This document shows, piece after piece, positions 46,845-54,787 of a stretch of 64,000 nucleotides of DNA. Within the stretch, counting starts at the first letter, position 1, and each line of letters opens with the position of its first letter. Origin of the DNA: Acetobacter sp. (lineage in GTDB: Bacteria > Pseudomonadota > Alphaproteobacteria > Acetobacterales > Acetobacteraceae); NCBI RefSeq assembly GCF_022483985.1, contig NZ_JAKVME010000001.1:2542001-2606000 (forward strand), in the 5' to 3' direction. Below the pieces are notes generated by a model. The model had not been told where the DNA came from, did not search any database, and saw nothing but the letters and a program-made list of their open reading frames with translations. A program made the position numbers and the translations under genes.

Positions 46845-46941
46845 TATCATATTGAAAAATAAAGAATTTTTCTTGCAAACCGACAAAATGCCGGTGTAAA
46901 GGGCATCTCATATCCACCACACATCAAAAGATGAGGCAGTC

Positions 46942-47427
46942 ATGGCGATCAAAGACCCGAAGGTCATCGAACACCTGAACATCCAGCTCACCAACGAGCT
47001 GACGGCGATCAACCAGTATTTCCTGCATGCCCGCACGCTGAACCACTGGGGCGTGACACTGCTGGGCAAGAAGGAATACGAGGAATCCATTGAGGAAATG
47101 CGTCACGCCGACTGGCTGATCGAGCGCATCCTCTATCTCGGCGGCCTGCCGAACGTACAGCGCTACAACACCATTCTCATCGGCCAGAGCGTCAAGGAAA
47201 TCCTTGAATGCGACCTGAAGCTCGAAGAGAAGGCCCTCGATGATCTGCGTGAAGGCATCGCGTACTGCGAGAGCGTCCGCGATTACGTCTCCCGTGACCT
47301 GCTGCTCAAGATTCTCGACAATGAGGAAGAGCATGAAGATTTCATCGACCGTCAGTTCGACCTGATCAAGCAGGTCGGCATCGAGAACTACATCCAGCTC
47401 AACTCCGCTCCCGCCAACGAGGGCTGA
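46942..47427 (+). CDS. bfr: Bacterioferritin
   Basis: 161 residues with GAGG 5 nt upstream. Four-helix ferritin-like fold. By alignment with E. coli Bfr the ferroxidase ligands are Glu19, Glu52, His55, Glu95, Glu128 and His131, and the inter-subunit haem ligand is Met53 (EEMRHADWLIERILYL). It forms a 24-subunit shell that oxidises and stores iron. It ends 111 bp before the stop of the convergent orphan gene, with a strong hairpin between. Confidence 0.96.
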   Translation: MAIKDPKVIEHLNIQLTNELTAINQYFLHARTLNHWGVTLLGKKEYEESIEEMRHADWLIERILYLGGLPNVQRYNTILIGQSVKEILECDLKLEEKALDDLREGIAYCESVRDYVSRDLLLKILDNEEEHEDFIDRQFDLIKQVGIENYIQLNSAPANEG

Positions 47428-47498
47428 GAGCGGCACGCAGCTTCTCTCCGGCCCTGTCCGCAGCAGTTGCTGCGGCGATACGGCCGGGGCTTATATTC

Positions 47499-47533
47499 CG
47501 ACAGGCCGGGAAGCACGTCTTCCCGGCCTGTCG
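47499..47533. terminator. Strong bidirectional hairpin between bfr and the convergent orphan gene
   Basis: CGACAGGCCGGGAAG and CTTCCCGGCCTGTCG form a perfect 15-bp stem with a 5-nt loop (CACGT). On the plus strand TCCTTTC follows, a weak T-tract. It lies 72 nt after bfr and 6 nt from the end of the opposing gene. Confidence 0.7.
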
Positions 47534-47538
47534 TCCTT

Positions 47539-48174
47539 TCAGACACCCGCCGGAAGGCTGTGCCTGCGCTCCATGACCGGCCAGAGCACCTGTCCCACCG
47601 CCATGTCATTGTTCCGCCAGCGGGACACCGCGACCAGAGACGCCGCCGCGACCGGCCTGACCACCTCCGCGACCGGCTGCCGTCCCTGCGCGGACCGCAC
47701 TTTCCCGGGCTGGGCCTGTCCATCGGCTATCACATCATCCCGCACACAGGCCCTGCTCAGCAGCCAGAATCCCGCCGACGCCAGACAGGCGCCAAGCTGC
47801 ACCATCGCTACCGCGAAAGACGCAACGACATGATGCTGGGGAAACACTTTCTTCAGCAAAGCCTTCATGCCGCGTTCATCCCCCTTCTGCGCGAGGGCTG
47901 CGGCATCGAGCAGGATCATTTCCGTCACGCTGACCGATCCGCACTCGCGCATACGCACATCCAACGGATTCATGCCGAATCCGGAGCACCGGTCGAGAGC
48001 GCTCCGGAAAGCCGCGCCTAGCGCCTCCAAATCCTGCCGGAAAAACATGTCGCCCCAGCCCCCTGTTCCAAGGCGGCAACAGGGACGACCGGGGCCTGCG
48101 AGATACCGCAGCATCCACACAGCTACCCGTTCGTCACCGGAAAGTTCAGTCAGAGTATCGGAAGTCGCGTTCAT
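47539..48174 (-). CDS. Hypothetical protein, putatively iron-regulated
   Basis: 211 residues; family not recognised. ATG has GAGGG 4 nt upstream. The protein has six cysteines (a CC pair near residue 32), a conserved-looking block WGDMFFRQDLEALGAAF, a helix MKALLKKVF and one possible hydrophobic segment HHVVASFAVAMVQLGACLASAGFWLL at about 115-140. It has no signal peptide. A Fur-box-like 7-1-7 dyad lies 53-72 bp upstream. An open frame on the other strand (47467-48021) is less convincing because it lacks a start-site context. Confidence 0.6.
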   Translation of the reverse strand: MNATSDTLTELSGDERVAVWMLRYLAGPGRPCCRLGTGGWGDMFFRQDLEALGAAFRSALDRCSGFGMNPLDVRMRECGSVSVTEMILLDAAALAQKGDERGMKALLKKVFPQHHVVASFAVAMVQLGACLASAGFWLLSRACVRDDVIADGQAQPGKVRSAQGRQPVAEVVRPVAAASLVAVSRWRNNDMAVGQVLWPVMERRHSLPAGV

Positions 48175-48555
48175 GGCACCCTCGGACCCGGGAGGTCCGC
48201 CTCCTGTCTTGCTGAACCCTCTTTAATTGAGAACCATTCTTAATTGCAATTAAAAACAGCACACTTTCCGGTAAAATCTGCATAGGTCTATCCCGCCAGA
48301 CATGCCCAAACGCTGTCCGGATCTCAAAAATATTCCGTCCCAATTAAAAATTACAGACTCAGGGACGATCCTTGGCCCTTCACATCCGAGCCCGGTCTGA
48401 TCGCCGCGACGCAAGCACCTCGTTCAACACTCAGTCTTGCGCAACATCCCGCGATTAGAACGGCATCCGCTCAGACTGGATCACGGATATCGCTCTCACT
48501 CATTGTTCTCGAACAACTTTATCCGACCAGACGATCCCATCTGACCGGATGCTGC
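48175..48555. other. Region between comEC 3' end and the orphan gene
   Basis: 381 bp. Next to the orphan gene lie a GGAGG...CCTCC leader hairpin (about 48190-48204) and the Fur-box-like site. From about 48260 to 48555 I see no gene, terminator or repeat; a stretch around 48240-48360 is AT-rich. Confidence 0.5.
48227..48247 (-). promoter_or_regulatory. Fur-box-like operator
   Basis: On the minus strand TAAGAAT-G-GTTCTCA is a 7-1-7 dyad close to the Fur consensus TGATAAT-G-ATTATCA, flanked by AATT repeats (AATTGCAATTA). It is 53 bp upstream of the 47539-48174 gene. Iron repression is inferred. Confidence 0.5.
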
Positions 48556-50727
48556 CTAACGCTCATCCTCTTTCGCCAGCGGCAGATTCGGCACCCCATG
48601 CCGGCCCGGTCGCATGACCCAGAGCCTGTCTCCGCTTTCCCGCCGGTCTGACAGCATCCGCAAGCCCGAATCTGTTATCCAGACAGCCACGGCTCCCTCC
48701 CGCCAGACCGTGAAGCGATCGATGACCGGCACCCCACGGCAAGACGAACGGGCAGGAGAAACCGCCACGAACAGATCCATTCCCTGACACATCTCCGCAG
48801 GCAGAATGGCCTCGCCATCCGTCGCATCCTCCACCCGCAACAGAATAGAGCGCTTTCCCCGCGTGAGAACACAGACGCCCGCGGCTCCGTCCTCGCCACA
48901 GGCAAGATCACCGCTCGCCGTCTCTCCACGCACCGGCAGACTGACAACAGGCCTTGCGAACGCCTGCTCCAGAGCCCGACGCTCAAACCAGGCGTCCCGG
49001 GACTGACCGTTCATCAGCAACTGACCACCCTCTCGCACAGCGACGAGTCCGCCATCAGGTGTGATGACCGCGTCCGGCAGAGACTGGAAAAACGGCGAGA
49101 GGAACCCGACAAGCATCGGCACGACGCCGAAAAGCCGCCATTTTCGGCTCCACAGGCACAGCCAGCAGAGACCGAAAAGAAACAGCGTCAGTCCCCACCC
49201 CGGCGTCATCGGCACGGCGATCCGGGCCGCAGGCCAGTGAGCGACACTTTCTGCGAGCCAGATGATGCCATCCACCCCCCAGCCCATGACATCCAGCGCC
49301 CAGCGTTCGAGATGCAACGGCATCAGCAGGACGGCGAGCAGCCCCGCTGGCATCACCCAGAGCGCCGTCATCGGCACGGCCAGAAGGTTGGCCACGACAA
49401 AGAAGGGCTGGATCTCGCCAAAATGCGCCATGGAGACCGGAAGGGTCGCCGTGCCCGCGAGCAGGCTGGTCAGGGCGAGCGTCGTGACGTGAACAAGAAA
49501 GCGACGGCTGACCGTCCCTTCGCCGTGCAGTCGCCGCAACGGAACCCGCAGCACCTCATAGCCCGCAATCAGCGCCATCACCGCCGCGAAGGACATCTGG
49601 AACGGCACGCCGAGAATCACCGCCGGACCCGTCAGCAGCAGGACCGTCGCGGCGACCGCCAGCCCGCGCATGGAGGCGGCGTTCCGCCCCGTGACAAGCG
49701 CCAGAACGACCAGACAGGCCATGATCAGACTGCGCAGGGCGGGCAGATGCATGCCGGTCATCGTTACATAGACCACACCGCCCAGAAGCCCGCAGATCAC
49801 CGCGATTTCCTTGCACGGCCAGCGCAGCGCCGTCCATTCAATGGAGGCGAGACCATAACGGACGCCCGTGACCACAAGCCCCATCACGATGCCCAGATGC
49901 AACCCCGCCACCGCCAGCAGATGCGACAGGCCGGATACCGAGAAGGCTTCCCGATCCTTGGCAGCGATGCCGCCCGAAAGACCGACCAGCAGCGTCGAGG
50001 CGATCGCGCCGTCCGATCCCGGCAGCACGGCAGCAATACGGGCGGCGATCGCCTCCCGCAGACGCTCAAAGGCTGTGGCGGCCGTGCCCTGTTCCGCATC
50101 ATCAGCCAGCACCGCCGCACCGAGCGCCCGACCGGTTCCCGCTTCCTTCCCGAACCACGCTTCCCGTTGCAGATCCCTCGCTCCCGGCATGACCGGAAAA
50201 GGTGGCGCTTCCAGCAAGGCCCGGACCCGGAGATCATTGCCCGGACCGAAGATCAGTGAATCGTCATCACGCAGTCGGATACGCAGCGTCCGCTTCAGCG
50301 GAGCCATGCCCTCATCAAGCCATGTCTCGAAACGCACATGGGACAGGGTGACCCGTCGTCCGCCCGGCGCGCCCTCGGTCCGGGCGGGCAGGACATCCAC
50401 CGCCTGAACATGACCGGTGAGAATGACGGCGCGTCGGGGAAGTTCCGGCATGGGCGGGACACGATGGTTCTCACTCCATGCCGCCAGAAAGCCGAGGCTC
50501 AGACACAGCAGCGCACAGCCTGCCATCCGTCCGCCCAGCCGATGCCAGCCCACTATGAGAAAGGGGGCAGACAACACCAGACCAGCCGGAGCCCACCAGA
50601 ACACAGGCTCCGCGAGAGGCTGAAAATAGGCCAGCACACCGAGAGCGATGAAAACCGGCAGCCAGAGCGGCAGCCTGTGACGTTCTGAGAGAAGCAGCGT
50701 CTGCAAGCGGGTCAGTACACCCTTCAC
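48556..50727 (-). CDS. comEC: ComEC/Rec2-type DNA uptake channel protein
   Basis: 723 residues from a GTG at 50725-50727. Three N-terminal hydrophobic segments precede an OB-like DUF4131 region, then the competence core with the family motif GLSHLLAVAGLHLGIVMG at about 270-290 and about eight further membrane segments. It is predicted to pass single-stranded DNA across the inner membrane. The C-terminal part (about 560-723) lacks the HxHxDH metal motif of the beta-lactamase-like domain found in longer ComEC proteins. Confidence 0.9.
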   Translation of the reverse strand: MKGVLTRLQTLLLSERHRLPLWLPVFIALGVLAYFQPLAEPVFWWAPAGLVLSAPFLIVGWHRLGGRMAGCALLCLSLGFLAAWSENHRVPPMPELPRRAVILTGHVQAVDVLPARTEGAPGGRRVTLSHVRFETWLDEGMAPLKRTLRIRLRDDDSLIFGPGNDLRVRALLEAPPFPVMPGARDLQREAWFGKEAGTGRALGAAVLADDAEQGTAATAFERLREAIAARIAAVLPGSDGAIASTLLVGLSGGIAAKDREAFSVSGLSHLLAVAGLHLGIVMGLVVTGVRYGLASIEWTALRWPCKEIAVICGLLGGVVYVTMTGMHLPALRSLIMACLVVLALVTGRNAASMRGLAVAATVLLLTGPAVILGVPFQMSFAAVMALIAGYEVLRVPLRRLHGEGTVSRRFLVHVTTLALTSLLAGTATLPVSMAHFGEIQPFFVVANLLAVPMTALWVMPAGLLAVLLMPLHLERWALDVMGWGVDGIIWLAESVAHWPAARIAVPMTPGWGLTLFLFGLCWLCLWSRKWRLFGVVPMLVGFLSPFFQSLPDAVITPDGGLVAVREGGQLLMNGQSRDAWFERRALEQAFARPVVSLPVRGETASGDLACGEDGAAGVCVLTRGKRSILLRVEDATDGEAILPAEMCQGMDLFVAVSPARSSCRGVPVIDRFTVWREGAVAVWITDSGLRMLSDRRESGDRLWVMRPGRHGVPNLPLAKEDER

Positions 50728-50747
50728 CGGCTCGCCACTCCCGAAAC

Positions 50748-50779
50748 AAAAAAGCCTGCACTCTATGTGCAGGCTTTTA
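50748..50779 (-). terminator. Intrinsic terminator of the 50861-51301 gene
   Basis: On the minus strand AAAAGCCTGCAC-ATAGA-GTGCAGGCTTTT folds into a 12-bp stem followed by a run of six T. It lies 82 nt past the stop of the upstream gene and 20 nt before comEC. Confidence 0.9.
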
Positions 50780-50860
50780 AGCTGATCGCCAAGACGAACT
50801 CACAAGACGGGACTGGCAGAACGGGCCAGAGCGTGTCCTACCGTCGGCAGGACGTCCGTC

Positions 50861-51301
50861 TCAGGGTTTGATGCGACGGCCCTCGGAGGCGCCGAAAAAC
50901 ACGTAATGCGCGAAGAGGTCTTCGGAATATCCCTCAAGGTCGGGATTGGCGGCGAGGTATGCCTTGCCGTCAAACGCCGCGTTCGGTTTGCGGCCTTCAC
51001 GGAAACCGTTCATCTGGTAATGTGTCGCGGGATCAATGCCTGCGTCAGCCACGTCCGGATAGGTTTCCAGATACCAGCGGGCGTCGAAATACAGGGCTTC
51101 CGGAACGGGAGCGACCTTGACCGGAACAACAACCTCAACAGGCGTTTCCACGACTTCAGCTTCAAATTCGGAGAGAAGATCTTCCTTGCCGGCCGGATTT
51201 TTTTTCACGGCGGCCGCTCTCCCCGAAGCCGTGGCGGACTTCGTCGCTGATGAGCGTGTCTTACCTGCTTTTGCTGCCTTCATCACACTGGCTCGTGCCA
51301 C
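50861..51301 (-). CDS. Small protein with tandem PDVA/PNAAFD-type repeats
   Basis: 146 residues from a GTG at 51299-51301 with AAGGAG 8 nt upstream; an ATG six codons later is possible. The N-terminal half is Lys/Ala/Glu-rich and low-complexity. The C-terminal half carries two copies of a repeat, FDARWYLETYPDVADAG...HYQMNGFREGRKPN and FDGKAYLAANPDLEGY...HYVFFGASEGR, known from many bacterial surface proteins and glycosyltransferases; its function is unclear. No signal peptide. Single-gene transcript ended by the terminator at 50748-50779. Confidence 0.8.
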   Translation of the reverse strand: MARASVMKAAKAGKTRSSATKSATASGRAAAVKKNPAGKEDLLSEFEAEVVETPVEVVVPVKVAPVPEALYFDARWYLETYPDVADAGIDPATHYQMNGFREGRKPNAAFDGKAYLAANPDLEGYSEDLFAHYVFFGASEGRRIKP

Positions 51302-51465
51302 GAATTCTTCTCCTTGGTTCACCGAAGCCTGCAAATCGGCCTATTAGGTCGGGAATTTAACAATCTGGTCAGGAATGACAATGCAACAGAGCACGAGAAT
51401 TGCGTTAAAAATAGGACTGTAACGATTTATGTTTCTTCCCTCTTGATTTCGGAATGTAGCTCTCC

Positions 51466-52866
51466 TTGGCCAAACAACCTCTCCATCGTTTCGTCTGCCA
51501 GTCCTGCGGCGCGGTCTATCCCAAATGGTCCGGGAAATGCGAAGCCTGCCACGAATGGAACACCATTGTTGAGGAAACGGTCGAACCGACCGCCTCCCGC
51601 GCGGGCAAGTCGAAACGACGCCTGACTTTCACCGGCCTGGAAGGCAGCGCCGAGCCTCCGGCGCGGATCGGCACCAGCATCGCCGAACTGGACCGAGTGC
51701 TGGGAGGCGGCCTCGTCCCCGCATCGGTTGTTCTGGTGGGGGGCGATCCCGGTATCGGCAAATCGACGCTACTGCTCCAGACTGCCTGCCGTCTCGCCGC
51801 CACCGGGCAGAAAGTGATCTATATTTCAGGCGAAGAGGCCGTCGAGCAGATTCGGATGCGGGCCAGACGGCTTGAGCTGAATGCACCGACGCTGGAACTG
51901 GCCGCTTCCATCAATGTCTCCGACATCACCGCCACCCTTGAAACCGACACGCCACCCGGCCTCGTCATCATCGATTCAATCCAGACCATGTGGCTCGACA
52001 CGATCGAGAGCGCGCCCGGCTCCGTCGCGCAGGTCCGAGCCTGCGCTTTTGAGTTGATCCGTCTCGCCAAAAAACGCGGCTTCGCGCTCATTCTGGTCGG
52101 ACATGTGACCAAAGAGGGCGGTCTGGCCGGGCCGCGCGTGATGGAACACATGGTCGATGCCGTGATGTATTTCGAAGGTGATCGCGGGCACCAGTTCCGT
52201 ATCCTGCGCGCCGCGAAAAACCGTTTCGGCGCGACCGATGAAATCGGCGTCTTCGCCATGACCGACCGTGGTCTCGTGGAAGTCCCCAACCCTTCCGCAC
52301 TCTTTCTGGCCGAGCGGCATGGCAATATTGCCGGTTCCGCAGTGTTCGCAGGTCTTGAAGGCACACGCCCGGTTCTTCTGGAAGTACAGGCGCTGCTGTC
52401 TCCAAAAGCGGGAGAAGGCAGCCCGCGCCGCGCCGTGGTCGGCTGGGACACCGGACGCCTGTCGATGCTGCTGGCCGTGCTGGAAGCCCGGTGCGGCCTC
52501 AAGCTCTCCGGCATGGATGTCTATCTGAATTTCGCCGGGGGCCTGCGCGTCACCGAGCCCGCCGCCGATCTGGCCGCCGCCGCCGCCATCATTTCCGCGG
52601 CGACCGGCCAGCCCACCAGTTCCGGGTCGGTCTTCTTCGGGGAAATCGGTCTTTCCGGCGAGATCCGGCAGGTGCCTCAGTCCGATCTGCGTCTGCGGGA
52701 AGCGCAGAAGCTGGGATTCACCACGGCTGTCTTACCCCGGCGCGTAGCGCGGGGAGCCGCCCGCACGAAGCCGCCGGCGGGTCTTGAGTTGCAGGAGCTC
52801 GGTCATCTTTCCAGTCTGGTCGCCGCGATGGGCGGCAATGGCACCCGTGATTCCAAAGAGGACTGA
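51466..52866 (+). CDS. radA: DNA repair protein RadA
   Basis: 466 residues; the start is a TTG at 51466 with only a weak GGA upstream. It is retained because the family N-terminus (AKQPLHRFVCQSCGAVYPKWSGKCEAC, a four-Cys zinc finger) begins right there. The RecA-like ATPase has Walker A GGDPGIGKST and the RadA signature KNRFGATDE. A Lon-like C-terminal domain follows. RadA is a branch-migration helicase that helps process recombination intermediates. Monocistronic; a repeat copy follows it. Confidence 0.95.
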   Translation: MAKQPLHRFVCQSCGAVYPKWSGKCEACHEWNTIVEETVEPTASRAGKSKRRLTFTGLEGSAEPPARIGTSIAELDRVLGGGLVPASVVLVGGDPGIGKSTLLLQTACRLAATGQKVIYISGEEAVEQIRMRARRLELNAPTLELAASINVSDITATLETDTPPGLVIIDSIQTMWLDTIESAPGSVAQVRACAFELIRLAKKRGFALILVGHVTKEGGLAGPRVMEHMVDAVMYFEGDRGHQFRILRAAKNRFGATDEIGVFAMTDRGLVEVPNPSALFLAERHGNIAGSAVFAGLEGTRPVLLEVQALLSPKAGEGSPRRAVVGWDTGRLSMLLAVLEARCGLKLSGMDVYLNFAGGLRVTEPAADLAAAAAIISAATGQPTSSGSVFFGEIGLSGEIRQVPQSDLRLREAQKLGFTTAVLPRRVARGAARTKPPAGLELQELGHLSSLVAAMGGNGTRDSKED

Positions 52867-52956
52867 AACTCGGAGGCAGGGGAATGGACAGGTCGCACGG
52901 CTGTTTCTATCCCTGTTACCTATGGCTTTTCTGCCGATGGGACGCTCCACGAACGC

Positions 52957-53051
52957 CACCAAAGACGACGCCTTTGGAAACCGTTTTGCTTGCGACAAGT
53001 TAAGCTCAACGGGCCTGCGTCCCTTATGGGTGCGGGCAGAACCCGCATCGA
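52957..53051 (+). repeat. Dispersed multi-hairpin repeat, copy B (degenerate)
   Basis: It matches the 3' part of the family: CCAAAG...CCTTTGGAAACCG, an AT-rich spacer, GGGCCTGCGTCCC and GTGCGGGCAGAACCCGCATCG. The first GGGGC...GCCCC hairpin is missing. It lies upstream of the yidB-like gene, opposite in orientation to copy C. Confidence 0.72.
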
Positions 53052-53119
53052 CCTCTGCAAAGATCAGCCAGTTATGCCGATCATATGAGCAACCTGCTTA
53101 CATGGGAAAGAATGAGTAA

Positions 53120-53530
53120 ATGAGTGGTTTCCTCAACAAACTCAAGGACAAGGCTCTGAGTGTTTCCGGAGTTGAAGACAAGGCCGCCGATGCCCTCAAA
53201 CGTCTTCTCGCTTCCGAAACCGGACAGGCTGGCGTCGAACATCTCATGCAGCAGTTCGAGAAGGCCGGTCTGGGCGACAAGGCCCGCTCATGGGTTGGAC
53301 CCGGTCCCCGGCAGCCGCTCACAACAGAGGAAGTCCAGCGTGTTCTGACCAGTGATCAGGCAAAATTTCTCGCCAGTTGCACCGGACTTCCCCTCGCGCC
53401 GCTGCTGCCGGTGATCGCCAGACTGCTGCCACTGGTCATTGCAAAAATGGCTGACCGCAACGAGAGCGGCGGCGCGGCTGTCGAGGATGCTCTCGCCGAC
53501 CTTAAAGCGGCCGAAGCACCAGAATCCTGA
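53120..53530 (+). CDS. YidB-like (DUF937) protein
   Basis: 136 residues resembling the YidB/DUF937 family: an N-terminal helix (SGFLNKLKDKAL), then the core FEKAGLGDKARSWVGPGPRQPLTTEEVQRVL and a hydrophobic helical segment LPLAPLLPVIARLLPLVIAKM. The cellular role of this family is poorly defined. It has no signal peptide. The gene lies between two oppositely oriented copies of the palindromic repeat (52957-53051 and 53671-53793), with radA upstream. Confidence 0.8.
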   Translation: MSGFLNKLKDKALSVSGVEDKAADALKRLLASETGQAGVEHLMQQFEKAGLGDKARSWVGPGPRQPLTTEEVQRVLTSDQAKFLASCTGLPLAPLLPVIARLLPLVIAKMADRNESGGAAVEDALADLKAAEAPES

Positions 53531-53858
53531 AACGGATACTGACTGCTGAAGCTGTCACCAGACCCCGGCGTCAGCAGCAGGACGCCACTTGATGGCGGGG
53601 GCAAGAACCGCGTTCCCTACCTTCCGACAAGTGTAATACGGTCAACATAACTGCCTACCAATTTGCGGACATCGAAGCGGGCGCTGTCCGCCCCCGCAAA
53701 GGACCGCAGGCCCCTTGCCCCCGATCTGTTGCAAACCGGTTTCCAAAGGCGCGCCTTTGGCGGGGCTCGGGGCAGCACCCCGTAAAATCTCCCCGACAGG
53801 AACGAACAGACAGAAAGGCTGTCGGTATGACAGGCATCCTGCCGCGCCAGAAACGGTA
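53531..53858. other. Convergent yidB-like / OmpA-domain intergenic region
   Basis: 328 bp. It contains repeat copy C at 53671-53793. The preceding 140 bp contain nothing I recognise. Confidence 0.55.
53671..53793 (-). repeat. Dispersed multi-hairpin repeat, copy C
   Basis: Read on the minus strand: TTTTACGGGGTGCTGCCCCG, CCCCGCC, the perfect 18-bp palindrome CCAAAGGCGCGCCTTTGG (53743-53760), a spacer ending ATCGGGGGCAAG, GGGCCTGCGGTCC and a GCGGGGGCGGACAGCGCCCGC hairpin. The 18-mer is identical to the one in copy D. It lies between convergent genes. Confidence 0.88.
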
Positions 53859-54674
53859 CTATTTCTCCGCCGGAGCCTCATCGGAGCGGCGGATATCGGC
53901 CCTGTCAGCAGGTGTTTCAATTCCCGTCCTGTCAGGAAGGCCGATCACACGGACATAAATCCGCGTTGACGGAATCCCGGCGTTCATCAGGACCGCCCGG
54001 ACAGTCAGCCCACGGCTCAGCGACATGCGACGCGGACGCGACAGATCATTCGGAACGCCGCTGGCCGTCACATCGACAAGCGCCCTCACGTCCGGATGTT
54101 CTTTCAGCATGTTGGCGAACGCCAGAATGCCGTTTTTCGTTTCCGGGTTAAGCTGCGCCGAATCCGCGCCGAACGTCACGCGCAGTCCGCCGCTGATCGG
54201 CATAACCTCGCCCTTGGCGTCTTTGGACGGTTGAGGGTCAGGCGGCATCGGGAACGGATGCAGTTCGACGGGGATCACGACAGGCGTCAGCACCGGAGGG
54301 GAAGGAGGCGCAGCAGGAATCGTCGCTGCTGGCGGGGGTTTGGTGGGCTTCGCCGCAGACGGGGGCGTCCCGGCCGTTGCTGTGGCGGAGGGAGAACTCT
54401 GCGTTTCCGGTTTGGTCGTCCCAGGCGTCTGCGCTGTTTTCCGGGCAGGCCCCGCCTGCCTGTGCACAGGCTTTCTGGCTGGAGCCGCCTCGGATTCCGG
54501 CTTTTCCGGCGCGGCTCCGCCGAGCGCACCCAGCGCCGAAGTGTCCGTGGTGATCTGCGCGTGCGCTACGCCCACCACACCGGCCACCGTCAGCCCCGTA
54601 ACCACTAGCATGCCGGTCATCGCAGAAAGGCGACGGCCTTCGGGCTTATGAAAGGATTTTTTCAAATCACTCAT
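53859..54674 (-). CDS. OmpA-like domain protein
   Basis: 271 residues from the ATG at 54672-54674 (GAGG 9 nt upstream); an extension of the frame further upstream lacks a site. Residues about 22-42 form a membrane anchor or signal (MTGMLVVTGLTVAGVVGVAHA). A long Pro/Ala/Thr-rich linker (about 60-150) spans towards the cell wall. The C-terminal OmpA-like peptidoglycan-binding domain is at about 165-265 (RPRRMSLSRGLTVRAVLMNAGIPSTRIYVRVIG). It probably tethers envelope layers; partners are unknown. Confidence 0.85.
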   Translation of the reverse strand: MSDLKKSFHKPEGRRLSAMTGMLVVTGLTVAGVVGVAHAQITTDTSALGALGGAAPEKPESEAAPARKPVHRQAGPARKTAQTPGTTKPETQSSPSATATAGTPPSAAKPTKPPPAATIPAAPPSPPVLTPVVIPVELHPFPMPPDPQPSKDAKGEVMPISGGLRVTFGADSAQLNPETKNGILAFANMLKEHPDVRALVDVTASGVPNDLSRPRRMSLSRGLTVRAVLMNAGIPSTRIYVRVIGLPDRTGIETPADRADIRRSDEAPAEK

Positions 54675-54787
54675 GCAAAAGGGCCTCGGGACAACGTGGA
54701 CCGGATGATCCTGTAGCGCACGCGGCACGCTCCGGGATCACGGAAAACCGCCTTCGAGGATTGACTCGAAAAGTGGCGAACGAAAGA

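Larger units (their letters stand above)
46562..46941. other. Divergent diguanylate cyclase / bacterioferritin intergenic region
   Basis: 380 bp, AT-rich, without a supported gene. It holds the hairpin at 46664-46699, the inverted repeat at 46823-46844 and, presumably, two divergent promoters. Confidence 0.55.

Noticed and set aside
46738..46920. 60-codon minus-strand frame upstream of bfr
   Set aside because: It crosses the bfr regulatory dyad, lacks a ribosome site and shows no protein-like pattern.
47467..48021. 184-codon plus-strand frame opposite the orphan gene
   Set aside because: No ribosome site, and it overlaps the bfr-side hairpin. The minus-strand frame has a start signal and an operator-like site.
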